Of a stretch of 12,979 bases of DNA, positions 1 through 7,869 are shown piece after piece. Position 1 is the first letter of the stretch. Each line of letters starts with the position of its first letter. Below the pieces are notes generated by a model. The model searched no databases, was not told where the DNA came from, and worked only from the letters and a program-made list of their open reading frames with translations. The stretch comes from Dichotomocladium elegans (taxonomy: Eukaryota > Mucoromycota > Mucoromycetes > Mucorales > Lichtheimiaceae): positions 1 to 12,979 of the forward strand of contig JAIXMN010000106.1 of NCBI GenBank assembly GCA_025716815.1, in the 5' to 3' direction. The position numbers and the translations under genes were made by a program.

Positions 1-91
1 CACGAAGGATAACCATGAAGAGAGTATAGACCACGAAGGATAGCCACGAAGAGAGTATAGACCACGAAGGATAACCACAAAGAGAGTAGAC
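1..91. repeat. 31-bp tandem repeat, three copies
   Basis: Copies lie at 1-31, 32-62 and 63-91; the third is 29 bp. Each starts CACGAAGGATA and ends AGAGAGTA(TA)GAC. Copies 1 and 2 differ at two positions. The array may continue left of the window. It lies downstream of the AATAAA of the element A LTR (minus strand), where it would read as CT-rich repeats in R/U5. Confidence 0.85.
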
Positions 92-113
92 CAGGGAAAC
101 GGTTCGTAATCTC

Positions 114-147
114 TTTATTGTTAGATAAGTTTTCCCTTATTTATATT
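114..147 (-). promoter_or_regulatory. LTR A promoter (TATA-like) and AATAAA signal
   Basis: On the minus strand TATAAATAAGGG (about 134-145) is followed about 15 nt later by AATAAA (114-119). This is the usual LTR pairing in which transcription starts downstream of the TATA box and RNA of the 3' LTR is cleaved after AATAAA. Inferred from motif and position only. Confidence 0.45.
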
Positions 148-336
148 GTTTTCTAATACTAAAAATATACATAAAATATATCGTCCTCTGTCTGGACGAT
201 GTGTCTAAAGAAGTAATCTTCGTATGTAATGATCCATGTCGGGCGAGGTATCAAAAGAAGAAGTAGGCCGAACATTACGTCAGGAATAGTCCCAAAACGG
301 AAGTTGGTTGGTAGTTGGAATACCCGGCTAATATGA

Positions 337-1914
337 CTACGACATTATCCTCCCCCCAGACTGTTGGGCGTCCTCGACCAACAACAAGGATTGGGCGTCG
401 TGTATTTCGAGGCGGTTAGCGGTACGGGTAGCGAGAGGATCATACCATGGGGAGGTGGGCGGGGACTTGGCGTGTATTGGACGGAGGCGGTCGGTGTGTA
501 CCCAAGAGGTATATGGTTTACCGGTAAGATCCTTGAGCTTGTAGGTGTCTGAGTCCAAGTTATGGTCAACAACAATGAATGGGCCCACCCAATTGTATTC
601 CAAACTTAATCGTTGTTCGTGGCGCATCAGAACTTGGGTACCAACTGTGAAAACCTGGTGTGTCATGGTTGCATCCCAGATGGTTTTGTCACGGGCTGCG
701 TTGGCGCGCAATCGTTCTGCTGCCTCAGCACGGGCTTCCCGAAGTCGTAAGAGTGCTGGTTGTCGGGCTTGGTCGATGGTGGTAGGGCCACAGCTAAGGT
801 CTTCGGTGATGGTCGGGCGGAAAATGTCTCCTGGAAGATGGGGCTCGACACCGTATACCATGAAAAATGGGCTCTTACCCGTAGTACGATGTTTGCGGAT
901 GCAACACGCGAAAACTGCTGGCTCGACAAAATCGTCCCAGCAATGCACAGCACCATTGACATACTTTCGAAGCATTTGTTTGAGAATACCATTGGTTCGT
1001 TCAGCCTTGCCATTGGTTCGCGGATGAAAAGCTGACGTCAGCTTGTGATGGATTTTCGTGCAGCCGAGGTAGAGATTAAGGACCTTAGACATGAAGTTGG
1101 CGCCGTGGTCTGTGAGGATTTCTTCGGGACAACCAAAACGCGTGACTATCTCGTCGTATATAAACTCGGCAATCGCTTGTCCCGTAGCATCAGGTACAGC
1201 ACGAGCGATTGTCCAATTGGTAGCATAATCGACTGCAACAAGAATCCACCTGTTCCCTCGTAGTGTAGTTGGCAGCTCACCAATGAAATCCAGATGCCAC
1301 CTTGCAAATGGAGCGGGTACGTTGAGTGGTCGCATAGGGGCGTGGTGTGTTTGACGATCTGCATTAGCTGCTAGTTGGCATCTGGGACAATTCTGGATCC
1401 AGTCTTGAATATCATCCTTCATGTTAGGCCACCACCAGCGTTTCTTGACTAGATCATATACAGTTTCTTTTCCCGAGTGTCCAAAACTGGTGTGGAAATG
1501 CTGTACAATGTCTGCTCGTCGCGCGAATAAAGCATACCGAATTTCGTGGACAGTATTCCCGACCTTGATCTTACGATATACTTGGTTTGCCTGTACCGAA
1601 AACTTGTCTTTGTGCTTGTCTAGTAGATCTTTGTATACTTGCGGCCATTGGTCTTTGTCCCTTGTATAGAATTTTGGCCAGTCCAAGCTCTCGATGGATT
1701 TAAGTGTGTAGAGATAGTCAGGTTCAAGTGCGGTGGCGTCTGGTGTACAGTCTGGACCATCCCGGCGAGACAATAGGTCAGGAACATGGTTCTCCTTCCC
1801 ACTCTTGTATTGTATCTCGGGGTCATATAATTCAAGCTCGGCAATCCATCGGATGAGACGGGGCGGCAGTGGCTTGTTGCGATTTCGAAAGTAGAGCAGT
1901 GGGTGATGGTCCGT
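337..1914 (-). pseudogene. Element A pol: integrase with end of RNase H
   Basis: C-terminal part of the A polyprotein. The frame is open from just after the TGA at 1915-1917 to a TAG at 337-339; the first 47 codons complete RNase H, starting with a TDH motif. Numbering from position 1773, the integrase has an HHCC zinc-binding domain (H94 or H92, H99, C129, C132), the catalytic triad D162, D222, E258 with the canonical 35-residue spacing between the last two, and a GPF motif near 397 in the C-terminal domain. I see no chromodomain, unlike element B. The integrase would insert element cDNA into host DNA. Its catalytic residues are intact, but it cannot be made from a full polyprotein because of the stop and the frameshift upstream. 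The stop lies 8 bp inside the LTR. Confidence 0.85.
346..358 (-). promoter_or_regulatory. Polypurine tract of element A
   Basis: Minus-strand purine run GGGGGGAGGA directly before TAA and the TGTCG start of the 3' LTR. In LTR retroelements this RNase H-resistant tract primes plus-strand DNA synthesis. It is also translated here, as the last residues of the integrase frame. Confidence 0.75.
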
Positions 1915-2460
1915 TCATACGACGTAAGGGCGTCCCTCGATAAAGCACCGCCACGATCGAAGGGCATGCAAAATGCCGAGCAACTCCCGTTCCTGCGCAG
2001 GGTAGTTATGTTCAGCTGCGGAAAGCTTCTTGGACTCGAAGGCAACAGGATGCATGTTGCCCTCCGCACCTTCCTGCAGTAGCACTGCACTGACACTGAA
2101 GTCAGAGGCATCGGTCTCCACCACATAAGGCAAGGCGGGGTTTGGAGGAAGCAAAATAGGGGCCTGAGTCATGCGGGTCTTGATTTCATCAAAGGCAGTT
2201 TGGCACTGAGGTGTCCAAACAATAGCCCTCTTTTTCGCACCCGTACCTCGTGTCAAATCCGTCAATGGTGCAGCAATCGTGGAGAAGTCCCGAATAAATC
2301 GGCGGTAATGCGAGGCGAGGCCCACAAATTGACGGACTTCTTGAACATTCGTTGGTTGTGGCCAGTCTTGAATTGCCTGTACCTTGGACTTGGACGGGAG
2401 GATACCAGCTGCAGAGACATGATAACCCACAAACTCAAGTTCCATTTTAAAAAAACTCAC
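1915..2460 (-). pseudogene. Element A pol: RT connection and RNase H fragment
   Basis: Middle part of the pol polyprotein. It begins with the end of the RT domain (FVGYHVS, then the W-P-x-P-x-N and QFVGLASHYRRFI motifs of the RT thumb/connection in Ty3/gypsy elements) and runs into RNase H, with the metal-binding D117 in ETDASDFS and E159 in QEREL. It is cut by TGA at 1915-1917, in the same frame as the rest of RNase H and integrase, at the position where the family has an aromatic residue before TDH. This is one nonsense codon, not a frame change. At the upstream side the frame is shifted by one from the RT piece. Confidence 0.85.
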
Positions 2461-3563
2461 ACTTCTTCAAATTGGCGACAAGCTTGGCTTTGCGTAGTCG
2501 ATCGAGGACTAGGCGAACCTGACGAGTGTGAGCCTCCTTGGTTTTGCTGTAAATCAGGATGTCGTCGAGATAGACCAGCGCATATTCGTCCAAACAGTCG
2601 CCTAATACTGAGTTCATGAGGCGTTGGAAAGTGGGTGGCGCATTGGTTAAGCCGAAAGGTAGAACTAGGAACTCGTAGGAGCCATATCGAGTATTGAACG
2701 CTGTTTTGGGAACATCCTCATCACGTATCCGCACCTGGTGATAGCCACTCTGCAGGTCAATGCTAGAGAAGTATTTCGCGCCACCGAGCCGCTCCAAGCA
2801 TTCGTCAATCCGAGGCAAGGGATGGGAGTTCCGTAGCATGACTTGGTTGATGGCACGGTAATCCACGCATAGACGCATTGACCCATCCTTCTTACGAACA
2901 AACAGCACCGGCGCACCCCAAGGCGAGGCACTTGGACGAATGAGTCGGAGGTCGAGGAGTTCTTTGAGCTGTTTTCGCAGCTCGTCCAGTTCTAGAGGAC
3001 TCATCTTGTATGGGGCACGATTGATGGGGGCCGCACTTCCCATGTCAATGACGTGGCTAACATCCCGTTGAGGTGGCAAACCTGGTAATTTGTCCTTGAA
3101 GACATCTGGATAGTCTTGGAGTAGTTGTTGGACCAAGTCAGACTGATGTTGCACCGATTCTTTACCATTGTCACGGACATAGCATAAAAACAGTTCGTCA
3201 ATCTGCCGTTGTCGGGTTAATCGCTCAACTTGCCAGTGCGATATCAGATAAGCCAAGTCTGGACTTGGACGATCGCACTTAGGGCGGAGGGTATAAGCCC
3301 TATTGTTTTCCGTGATTCGCCAGGTATCTTGATCCCAATCCGGCACTGGCTTCATACGTTTAATCCAATCACGGCCAAGAATAAGATCAAACTTGGTATC
3401 TAGTACATAAGCGAAGACATCGTGGACCAAACCTGCGGTGTTCAAGGACAGAGTGACAGCTCGGTTAATTTTGAAAGTGTGACCACCTGCAGTTTCGACT
3501 TGGCGCCCGGCAACTGGTTGGACTGGGCACCCAGCTGCTAAGAGAGGTGAGACGTATGTGTGG
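2447..3563 (-). pseudogene. Element A pol: protease tail and reverse transcriptase
   Basis: Frame open from near 3563 to the stop at 2447. The upstream end reads as the distal half of a retroviral-type aspartic protease: HTYVSPLLAAGCPV resembles the stretch just after a D-S/T-G-A-T active site, which is missing, and LILGRDW follows. Then comes a Ty3/gypsy RT with DGSMRLCVDYRAIN, SSIDLQSGYHQ, LPFGLTNAP and the catalytic YLDD box. The stop follows a run of seven T (A run at 2449-2455 on the plus strand); six would keep the frame with the next piece, so this looks like a 1-nt insertion. No natural start is visible because the upstream protease and gag are gone; a TTG at 3445 is only the first start-like codon and probably not used. 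Confidence 0.85.
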
Positions 3564-3956
3564 TGTTTTAGTTGTTTTTTTTTTAAGTTGGACAGTGAAT
3601 ACGATGAGACTCGTGGATGTCTTTTATTCGAATGAAATCGGAACTAAGATCCTCCATCGCTACACATTTATCTACTATTTATATGATTTATGGCAGAGGT
3701 CCTAATTAGGTCAACTGGCTACTCCGTCTTACACGGGTACTCGGAGATGGTAGCACTATTACAGATAAGGTGCTTGTGTGTGTATCGATGACCTCTATCA
3801 TACGTTATATGTCCTTGTTCCTTTCAGACCATCCTCACGTCGGTAAAACCTCATAAAAACCCAGTGGGAGAAAAATAGAGGGAAAAAGACTGTGGAAATG
3901 GATCTGGTTATAACGCGGCGTCATGGATCCTTCAATCCGTAATCACCTATGCGACA
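3564..3956 (-). repeat. 3' LTR of element B
   Basis: Starts with TGTCGCATAGG on the minus strand, just after the polypurine tract and TAA. That start is confirmed by a second LTR at 12760 that begins with the same 16 bases. It holds a TATA box (TATAAATAG, 3675-3683) and AATAAA (3623-3628). The far end is not fixed: TG dinucleotides on the plus strand at 3557, 3564 and 3573 are all possible, the last two giving the usual ACA terminus. Sequence left of it reads as element A protease. Confidence 0.75.
3623..3683 (-). promoter_or_regulatory. LTR B promoter (TATA box) and AATAAA signal
   Basis: TATAAATAG (3675-3683) followed on the minus strand by AATAAA (3623-3628), about 50 nt apart, fitting U3/R of an LTR. 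Because this is the 3' LTR, any transcript would read outward into element A. Motif-based only. Confidence 0.45.
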
Positions 3957-3970
3957 TTACCCCCCTCCAG
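3957..3970 (-). promoter_or_regulatory. 3' polypurine tract of element B
   Basis: Minus-strand CTGGAGGGGGGTAA immediately before the LTR start TGTCG. It is the expected primer site for plus-strand synthesis. The 16-base string at 3955-3970, which includes the first two LTR bases, is repeated exactly at 5491-5506 inside the coding region. Confidence 0.8.
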
Positions 3971-4090
3971 ATTGGAACAATCGGAAAATAGGAAGAGAGC
4001 ATGGTCGATTACGTGATATTGACTGGATTATAGCCATCTTCTTTGGCTTCTCCCTGATAGAGGATTGTGATCGGCATTGTCGGATCGGGA
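3971..4090 (-). other. Short 3' untranslated stretch of element B
   Basis: About 120 bp between the integrase stop and the polypurine tract. I see no coding potential, repeat or known motif in it. In element A the integrase frame runs straight into the LTR, so B differs in having this spacer. Confidence 0.5.
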
Positions 4091-5407
4091 TCATTTCTTG
4101 CGGGGTGAACTGTCCTTTTTAGGCGATAGCGTATTGGAAGGAATTGCATCAGCCTTTGATTCGTCTTTTCCTAGTCGGTGCCAGTATTCGATGATAAAGC
4201 CAGGATCGGTGAACTTATCGGGTGTTAGCCATTGGTCGTCTTCAGCGCCATAGCCTTTCCATCGTACTAAGTACTGTCGTTTTCCTGGTTGTCCTTTGTG
4301 TGCAACTATAGCTTGTACTTCGTATAATTCGTCTTGAGGGATAACTTCGTCTTGGTTAATAAGTTTCATCTCAGAGGGCGAATAGTCTCTAGGCATTAAA
4401 GCTCCTGTTTCATCTTGCAGCACGTAGGATCCTCCTTGTGTCTTGCGCAGTACTGTGTAAGGTCCTTCAAAAATGGGGGCCAGTTTGCTTCTTCGGTTCT
4501 GGACTCGCACCATCACGTGGCTCCGTTCCGGAAAATCAATCAAATGATATTTTTGGTCGAACTTTTTCTTTTGTTTACCGCCGTGTTCTTCCGCTCTTTG
4601 TTTCAAGGCAGGAAAGACAACGTCATGCATATACGCGGCACGTTCCATAAGTTCTTGGTGTGTCGACGCTCTGTTCTCAGTGGCACCATTACGTCGATAG
4701 TCCTTCATCTCATTAATTCGTCGAGCGAACATTAGCGAGAATGGCGAAGAACCTAACCTCTCGGAGATACGGCTATTGATTTCCAGTTGTGTGCTGGGAA
4801 CGTAAAAGTCCCAGTCTTTACCTGCGCCTTCAATTTTCTTGCGAATGACACTCAGAGTCGTTTGTACCCAACGTTCGGCAATCCCATTAGCGCGCGGGTG
4901 GTACGGTGTAGTAAGTCGATGGTCGATGCCTAGGCTGCCAATAAATTTCTTCATCTTGAAGTTCTTGAATTCGCTTCCATTGTCTGATTGTATGATCTTA
5001 GGTAAACCGAAATCGCAGAATACAGATTTGAAGACTTCAACGATAGTATCAGCTGACTTGTCTGGTAATGCTCGCAGTATACAAAAGCGTGTGCATACAT
5101 CGACAAAGACGATGATATAATTGTTGCCTCTGTTCGAAGTGCGGTGAAAATTGATTAAGTCAACTGCCCAGTGATCGCCTGGTAAGTAAGCATAAATTGG
5201 TCTCAAGGGATTGAAGCCTCGTTTGCCAATATTGTAGCGTTGACATTGAACACACGATTTGACATACTCTACGGCGTCTTGGAATAAATTCGTCCAGTGG
5301 ATACCATCGGCATGTAATGATCGTACAATATGTTCCGCTCCTTTGTGACCACCTGTCAAGTGTGCTTTCTCTAGCAAGGCAGGACGTTCCGTGTCTGGTG
5401 GACACAT
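4091..5407 (-). CDS. Element B integrase with chromodomain
   Basis: 438 residues from the ATG at 5407, although this is really the C-terminal part of the polyprotein and the frame stays open upstream past 5500. Numbered from that ATG it has an HHCC zinc domain (H16, H21, C52, C55), the catalytic triad D83, D142, E178 with 35 residues between the last two, a GPY motif near 315-317 and a chromodomain at about 361-412 (LVRWKGYGAEDDQW). The enzyme inserts element cDNA into chromosomes; chromodomains of chromoviruses are known to bind methylated histone H3 and steer integration, often to heterochromatin. The tail is rich in Ser, Pro and Lys. The domain itself looks undamaged. It is out of frame with RNase H by one nucleotide at a six-G run, so it is not expressed unless by frameshifting or separate initiation. 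Confidence 0.85.
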   Translation of the reverse strand: MCPPDTERPALLEKAHLTGGHKGAEHIVRSLHADGIHWTNLFQDAVEYVKSCVQCQRYNIGKRGFNPLRPIYAYLPGDHWAVDLINFHRTSNRGNNYIIVFVDVCTRFCILRALPDKSADTIVEVFKSVFCDFGLPKIIQSDNGSEFKNFKMKKFIGSLGIDHRLTTPYHPRANGIAERWVQTTLSVIRKKIEGAGKDWDFYVPSTQLEINSRISERLGSSPFSLMFARRINEMKDYRRNGATENRASTHQELMERAAYMHDVVFPALKQRAEEHGGKQKKKFDQKYHLIDFPERSHVMVRVQNRRSKLAPIFEGPYTVLRKTQGGSYVLQDETGALMPRDYSPSEMKLINQDEVIPQDELYEVQAIVAHKGQPGKRQYLVRWKGYGAEDDQWLTPDKFTDPGFIIEYWHRLGKDESKADAIPSNTLSPKKDSSPRKK

Positions 5408-5481
5408 TGTATCTTGTGGGGACTCGTATGTTTTGACCAGGAATACTCGTTTGTTGGGCGTGTTTTTCTTTGCCGATCGAA

Positions 5482-5829
5482 TTATGGCTGCATTACCCCC
5501 CTCCAGCTGTTCGTCAGGGCGAACAAGCGCGAAAGGTTATCTGGCAGCACATTCTCAATACCAGGCAAGTGTACAACGCGGAAATTGTAGTCGAGCAAAG
5601 TGTCTAACCAATTGATCATCATCGGATTAGCAATCTTCTGGGTGTGCAAGTAAGTAAGAGCCTTGTGGTCCGTATACAGAGTAAAAGGATTTCCCCATAA
5701 GTACTGGTGAAACTTCTGGAGTGCATAGATGATGGCTAGCAACTCTCGCTTCGTCGTGGAATAATTGCGTTCGGACTTGCTTAAAGAGCGAGCCATAAAC
5801 GATACATACTGCTTCTGGCCATCTTTCAT
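5482..5829 (-). pseudogene. Element B RNase H
   Basis: The frame from about 5870 to the TAA at 5482 encodes most of a Ty3/gypsy RNase H: KRELLAI (metal-binding Glu), TLYTDHKALTYL (metal-binding Asp) and VVHLPGIENVLPDNLSRL, the usual C-terminal signature that ends in N-x-L-S-R. The first catalytic Asp (GTDTSNYG-like) lies just upstream of the ATG at 5829, in the same frame but past the 1-nt shift from RT. The domain removes the RNA strand of the RNA-DNA hybrid during reverse transcription. The C-terminus runs through the internal polypurine tract and stops 9 nt after it. Confidence 0.8.
5491..5506 (-). promoter_or_regulatory. Internal (central) copy of the polypurine tract
   Basis: CTGGAGGGGGGTAATG on the minus strand, identical over 16 bases to 3955-3970 at the 3' LTR border. 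It lies at the boundary of RNase H and integrase. Lentiviruses and the yeast Ty1 element carry such a central polypurine tract as a second plus-strand primer, so that role is possible here. Coding purine runs also arise by chance, so function is inferred. The frame change between RNase H and integrase falls in the six-G run. Confidence 0.5.
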
Positions 5830-6816
5830 CTGGAAGAGGACGGCACCAATCCCATAGTTCGAAGTGTCGGTGCCACATAGAACGGTAATGAGAGATCTGG
5901 GTATCGCAAGAGGGTACGTTCAGCTAACAGAGCTTTCAGCTTTGTAAAGCATTTGTTATGCTCGTCAGTCCAGAGTTGATTCAGGGATCCAGCGGAACGT
6001 AACGCATCGAGTGGTGCACTGATCTCGGAAACCTTTGGAATATGGTCGCGGAAATAATTGATAATACCCATAAAACGCATTACATCCTTGCCCGTCCGTG
6101 GTATAGGCCACTGTAGGACATTGGTAAGTTTTCGTTCATCAGGGGTAATACCACTCTGCGAGATACAGAATCCAAGTAAATAAACCGATCGTTGTGCAAA
6201 ATGGCATTTCGCGGGGTTGAGGAGCAGGTTGACATCAGTCAGTGCTTGGATAGCAAGCTGAACATGACGGGTGTGTTCGGCCATCGTTCGAGAATGGACC
6301 ACAATATCGTCGACGAAGGTTTGTACAAATGGCATATCTTTGTAAATGGATGACATCACTCTTTGGAACTTGGAAGATATCGGCTTCAAACCGAATGGGT
6401 AACCTTGGAACATGTACTGGATTCCATTATGAGTGAATGTGGTCTTGTGCTGGTCTGCTTCATTGATCTGGAAACGATGAAATGCGCTCTTGAGATCTAA
6501 TGTTGTGAATATAGCAGAACCACCCAAAGACGAAAAAATCTCCTTAATCAATGGCAAAGGGTATCGATCGTCAGGAATATACTTATTGATGTGGCGTGGA
6601 TCAAGACATGTATGCTTTCCAGTCTTGTTACCATACTCATCCTTTTTGTCTGCCAAGGTGAGAGGACTGTTCCAGTTGGAATTCACAGCAGCTTTGACAA
6701 TAATGCCATCTGCCAGCCAACTTTTGACAGCATCATCAACAATGGGACGCATGGAATAAGGTAATGGATATTGTCTCTGATACGCGGATACACCTTCTGG
6801 AGTGTCGATGTAGATG
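5826..6816 (-). pseudogene. Element B reverse transcriptase
   Basis: The frame is open from the MULE border at 6816 (including one copy of the 9-bp duplication) to a stop at 5826; the first ATG, at 6752, is internal. Numbered from that ATG: GIIVKA near 16-21, TTLDLKSAFHRF with catalytic D86, YPFGLKPISSKFQRVM near 118-133, and TFVDDIVVHS, the YxDD-type catalytic box with Phe for Tyr, at about 145-154. After these come the thumb and connection (FMGIINYFRDHIP). About 45 nt before the stop the reading frame departs from the RNase H frame: LPFYV is followed by unrelated residues, and one extra nucleotide at 5870-5877 would keep it, so a 1-nt deletion is likely. Upstream the frame matches gag-protease at 11115. 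Confidence 0.85.
6808..6816. repeat. Left 9-bp target site duplication of the MULE
   Basis: ATGTAGATG, identical and in direct orientation to 11115-11123. A 9-bp duplication is the hallmark of Mutator-like elements. Confidence 0.95.
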
Positions 6817-7786
6817 GAACATCATTATGGGCCCCCTACCCTCAGGGCTCCCCCCCCAAGAAATTTTTGAATTTATAAGCCCGCAGGTTTGCTAGTCAGC
6901 CATTCACTTTGCCGCGAAATTTTTCTCTGTTGGCCTTCACTGCTGCAACTGTCTACCACAATCTGCTCAAATCTCTGCTTCTTGCATCGTGATCCTTTGA
7001 CTCATTATTTCACGAAACAGACAACATCACCTGGCTGGAGCATGCCATTTGATCCTTGAATTCCCCTGTGCCAAATCATTCAGTCCAAACGCAATTCTCT
7101 GCTTTTCTCGCCGCAAAAAAAAAACTGATGCAGCCTTCCGCATTTTCCTTAACAATTATGGCGCACTTCAACATACGTCATCCCTCTTGGAAAGAAAAAA
7201 AACGCGACATCTTTTTGATTGTGCAGTTTTTTTCACTAATTCGTTTACTAATCTCAAATGTGTACTCGGGCAGCGCATTTGTGTTTCATCGTTTAGCGGT
7301 AAGTTGCAGGCGATTCAGGGCGGTTTGGGATTTTGGCAAAAAAAGAAACAGCTTAGATGTTCCGTCCATTTTGCAGACATTTGCTCCAATCTTGTGTTGA
7401 ACAGATGTTTGTATGCTTTAGAGACATTACGCAATGCTTCGACTTCCGCTCTCCTCCCCCCTTTTTTTGCTTACTGACTCTACAAGAGAGTTCAAGTACT
7501 GCGCGGTTTTCTAATGGAAAGGGTAGTATACACGAAATGCACAACAGTTTCTCCATCGATTAGGAAATTGTCTTGCTGCATTAACAATAAGTCAATCACA
7601 ATCAGCAGCAAAGTGAATCATCACCGCATTTCGTAACAACATCTCTCTGAACAATATGCCAAAACTATACGCCGAGGAATAATGGAACGTCAGACCTACC
7701 AGCAACGTGTGCGGCTAGAACCAGTCAGCAGCGCAAACGCTTGGAATGACTGAACAGCGTGACAATTAGGAGGTGATGTGCTGAGA
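6817..7786 (+). repeat. Left terminal inverted repeat of the MULE (970 bp)
   Basis: Reverse complement of 10146-11114 apart from two substitutions and one C-run length difference, read base by base. The inner limit is after GTGCTGAGA at 7786, where the two arms stop matching. It ends 83 bp past the transposase stop, so it probably supplies the transcript end. Homopolymer A and T runs are frequent. Several ORFs of 60 to 142 codons occur but they overlap in different frames, recur in the other arm and resemble nothing I know, so I do not call them genes. Confidence 0.95.
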
Positions 7787-7869
7787 GGAACTGGTTAAAG
7801 AACACCGAGGAATAAAAGGCTGTTTTGAAGTATATAAGGATCGGGAGAAATGTATGGATTGTTGCCTCT
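7787..7869 (-). other. MULE transposase 3' flank
   Basis: 83 bp between the left inverted repeat and the transposase stop. It holds an 11-base string CCGAGGAATAA (7805-7815) also present inside the left repeat at 7672-7682 and so in the right arm. No AATAAA is visible on the minus strand. Confidence 0.4.

Larger units (their letters stand above)
1..344 (-). repeat. 3' LTR of element A (partial)
   Basis: On the minus strand the polypurine tract is followed by TAA and then an LTR-like start TGTCGTAGTC at 344. The segment holds a TATA-like box (TATAAATAAGGG, about 134-145) and an AATAAA signal (114-119) in the order expected for U3-R. It runs off the left window edge, so its end and length cannot be given. 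The last 91 bases, in R/U5, are tandem 31-bp repeats. No second copy of this LTR is in the window, so the assignment rests on position and signals. Confidence 0.7.
1..3563 (-). mobile_element. Element A: truncated Ty3/gypsy LTR retrotransposon
   Basis: Minus-strand Ty3/gypsy element. Reading leftward, it shows the tail of an aspartic protease, RT, RNase H, integrase, polypurine tract and the start of the 3' LTR, which is the Ty3/gypsy domain order with integrase last. Gag, the 5' LTR and the protease active site are missing: homology stops near 3555-3565, where the 3' LTR of element B begins, so B probably inserted here and the rest of A should lie beyond the right window edge. The pol frame has a 1-nt shift and a stop codon, so this copy is dead. 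The right boundary is uncertain by about 10 bp. Confidence 0.8.

Noticed and set aside
1..91. CRISPR array
   Set aside because: The 31-bp units are contiguous without spacers and lie in a eukaryotic LTR.
1045..1263. Plus-strand ORFs across the pol regions
   Set aside because: They are antisense shadows of integrase and RT, which have full catalytic motifs on the minus strand.
5491..5506. Internal LTR border or deleted second element at the inner polypurine tract
   Set aside because: No LTR sequence follows the tract; integrase coding continues within a few codons.
7049..7477. 142-codon ORF in the left MULE arm, repeated exactly in the right arm at 10455-10883
   Set aside because: It is the same DNA seen twice because the arms are inverted copies; other ORFs overlap it in other frames, it is full of homopolymer runs and has no recognisable domain.
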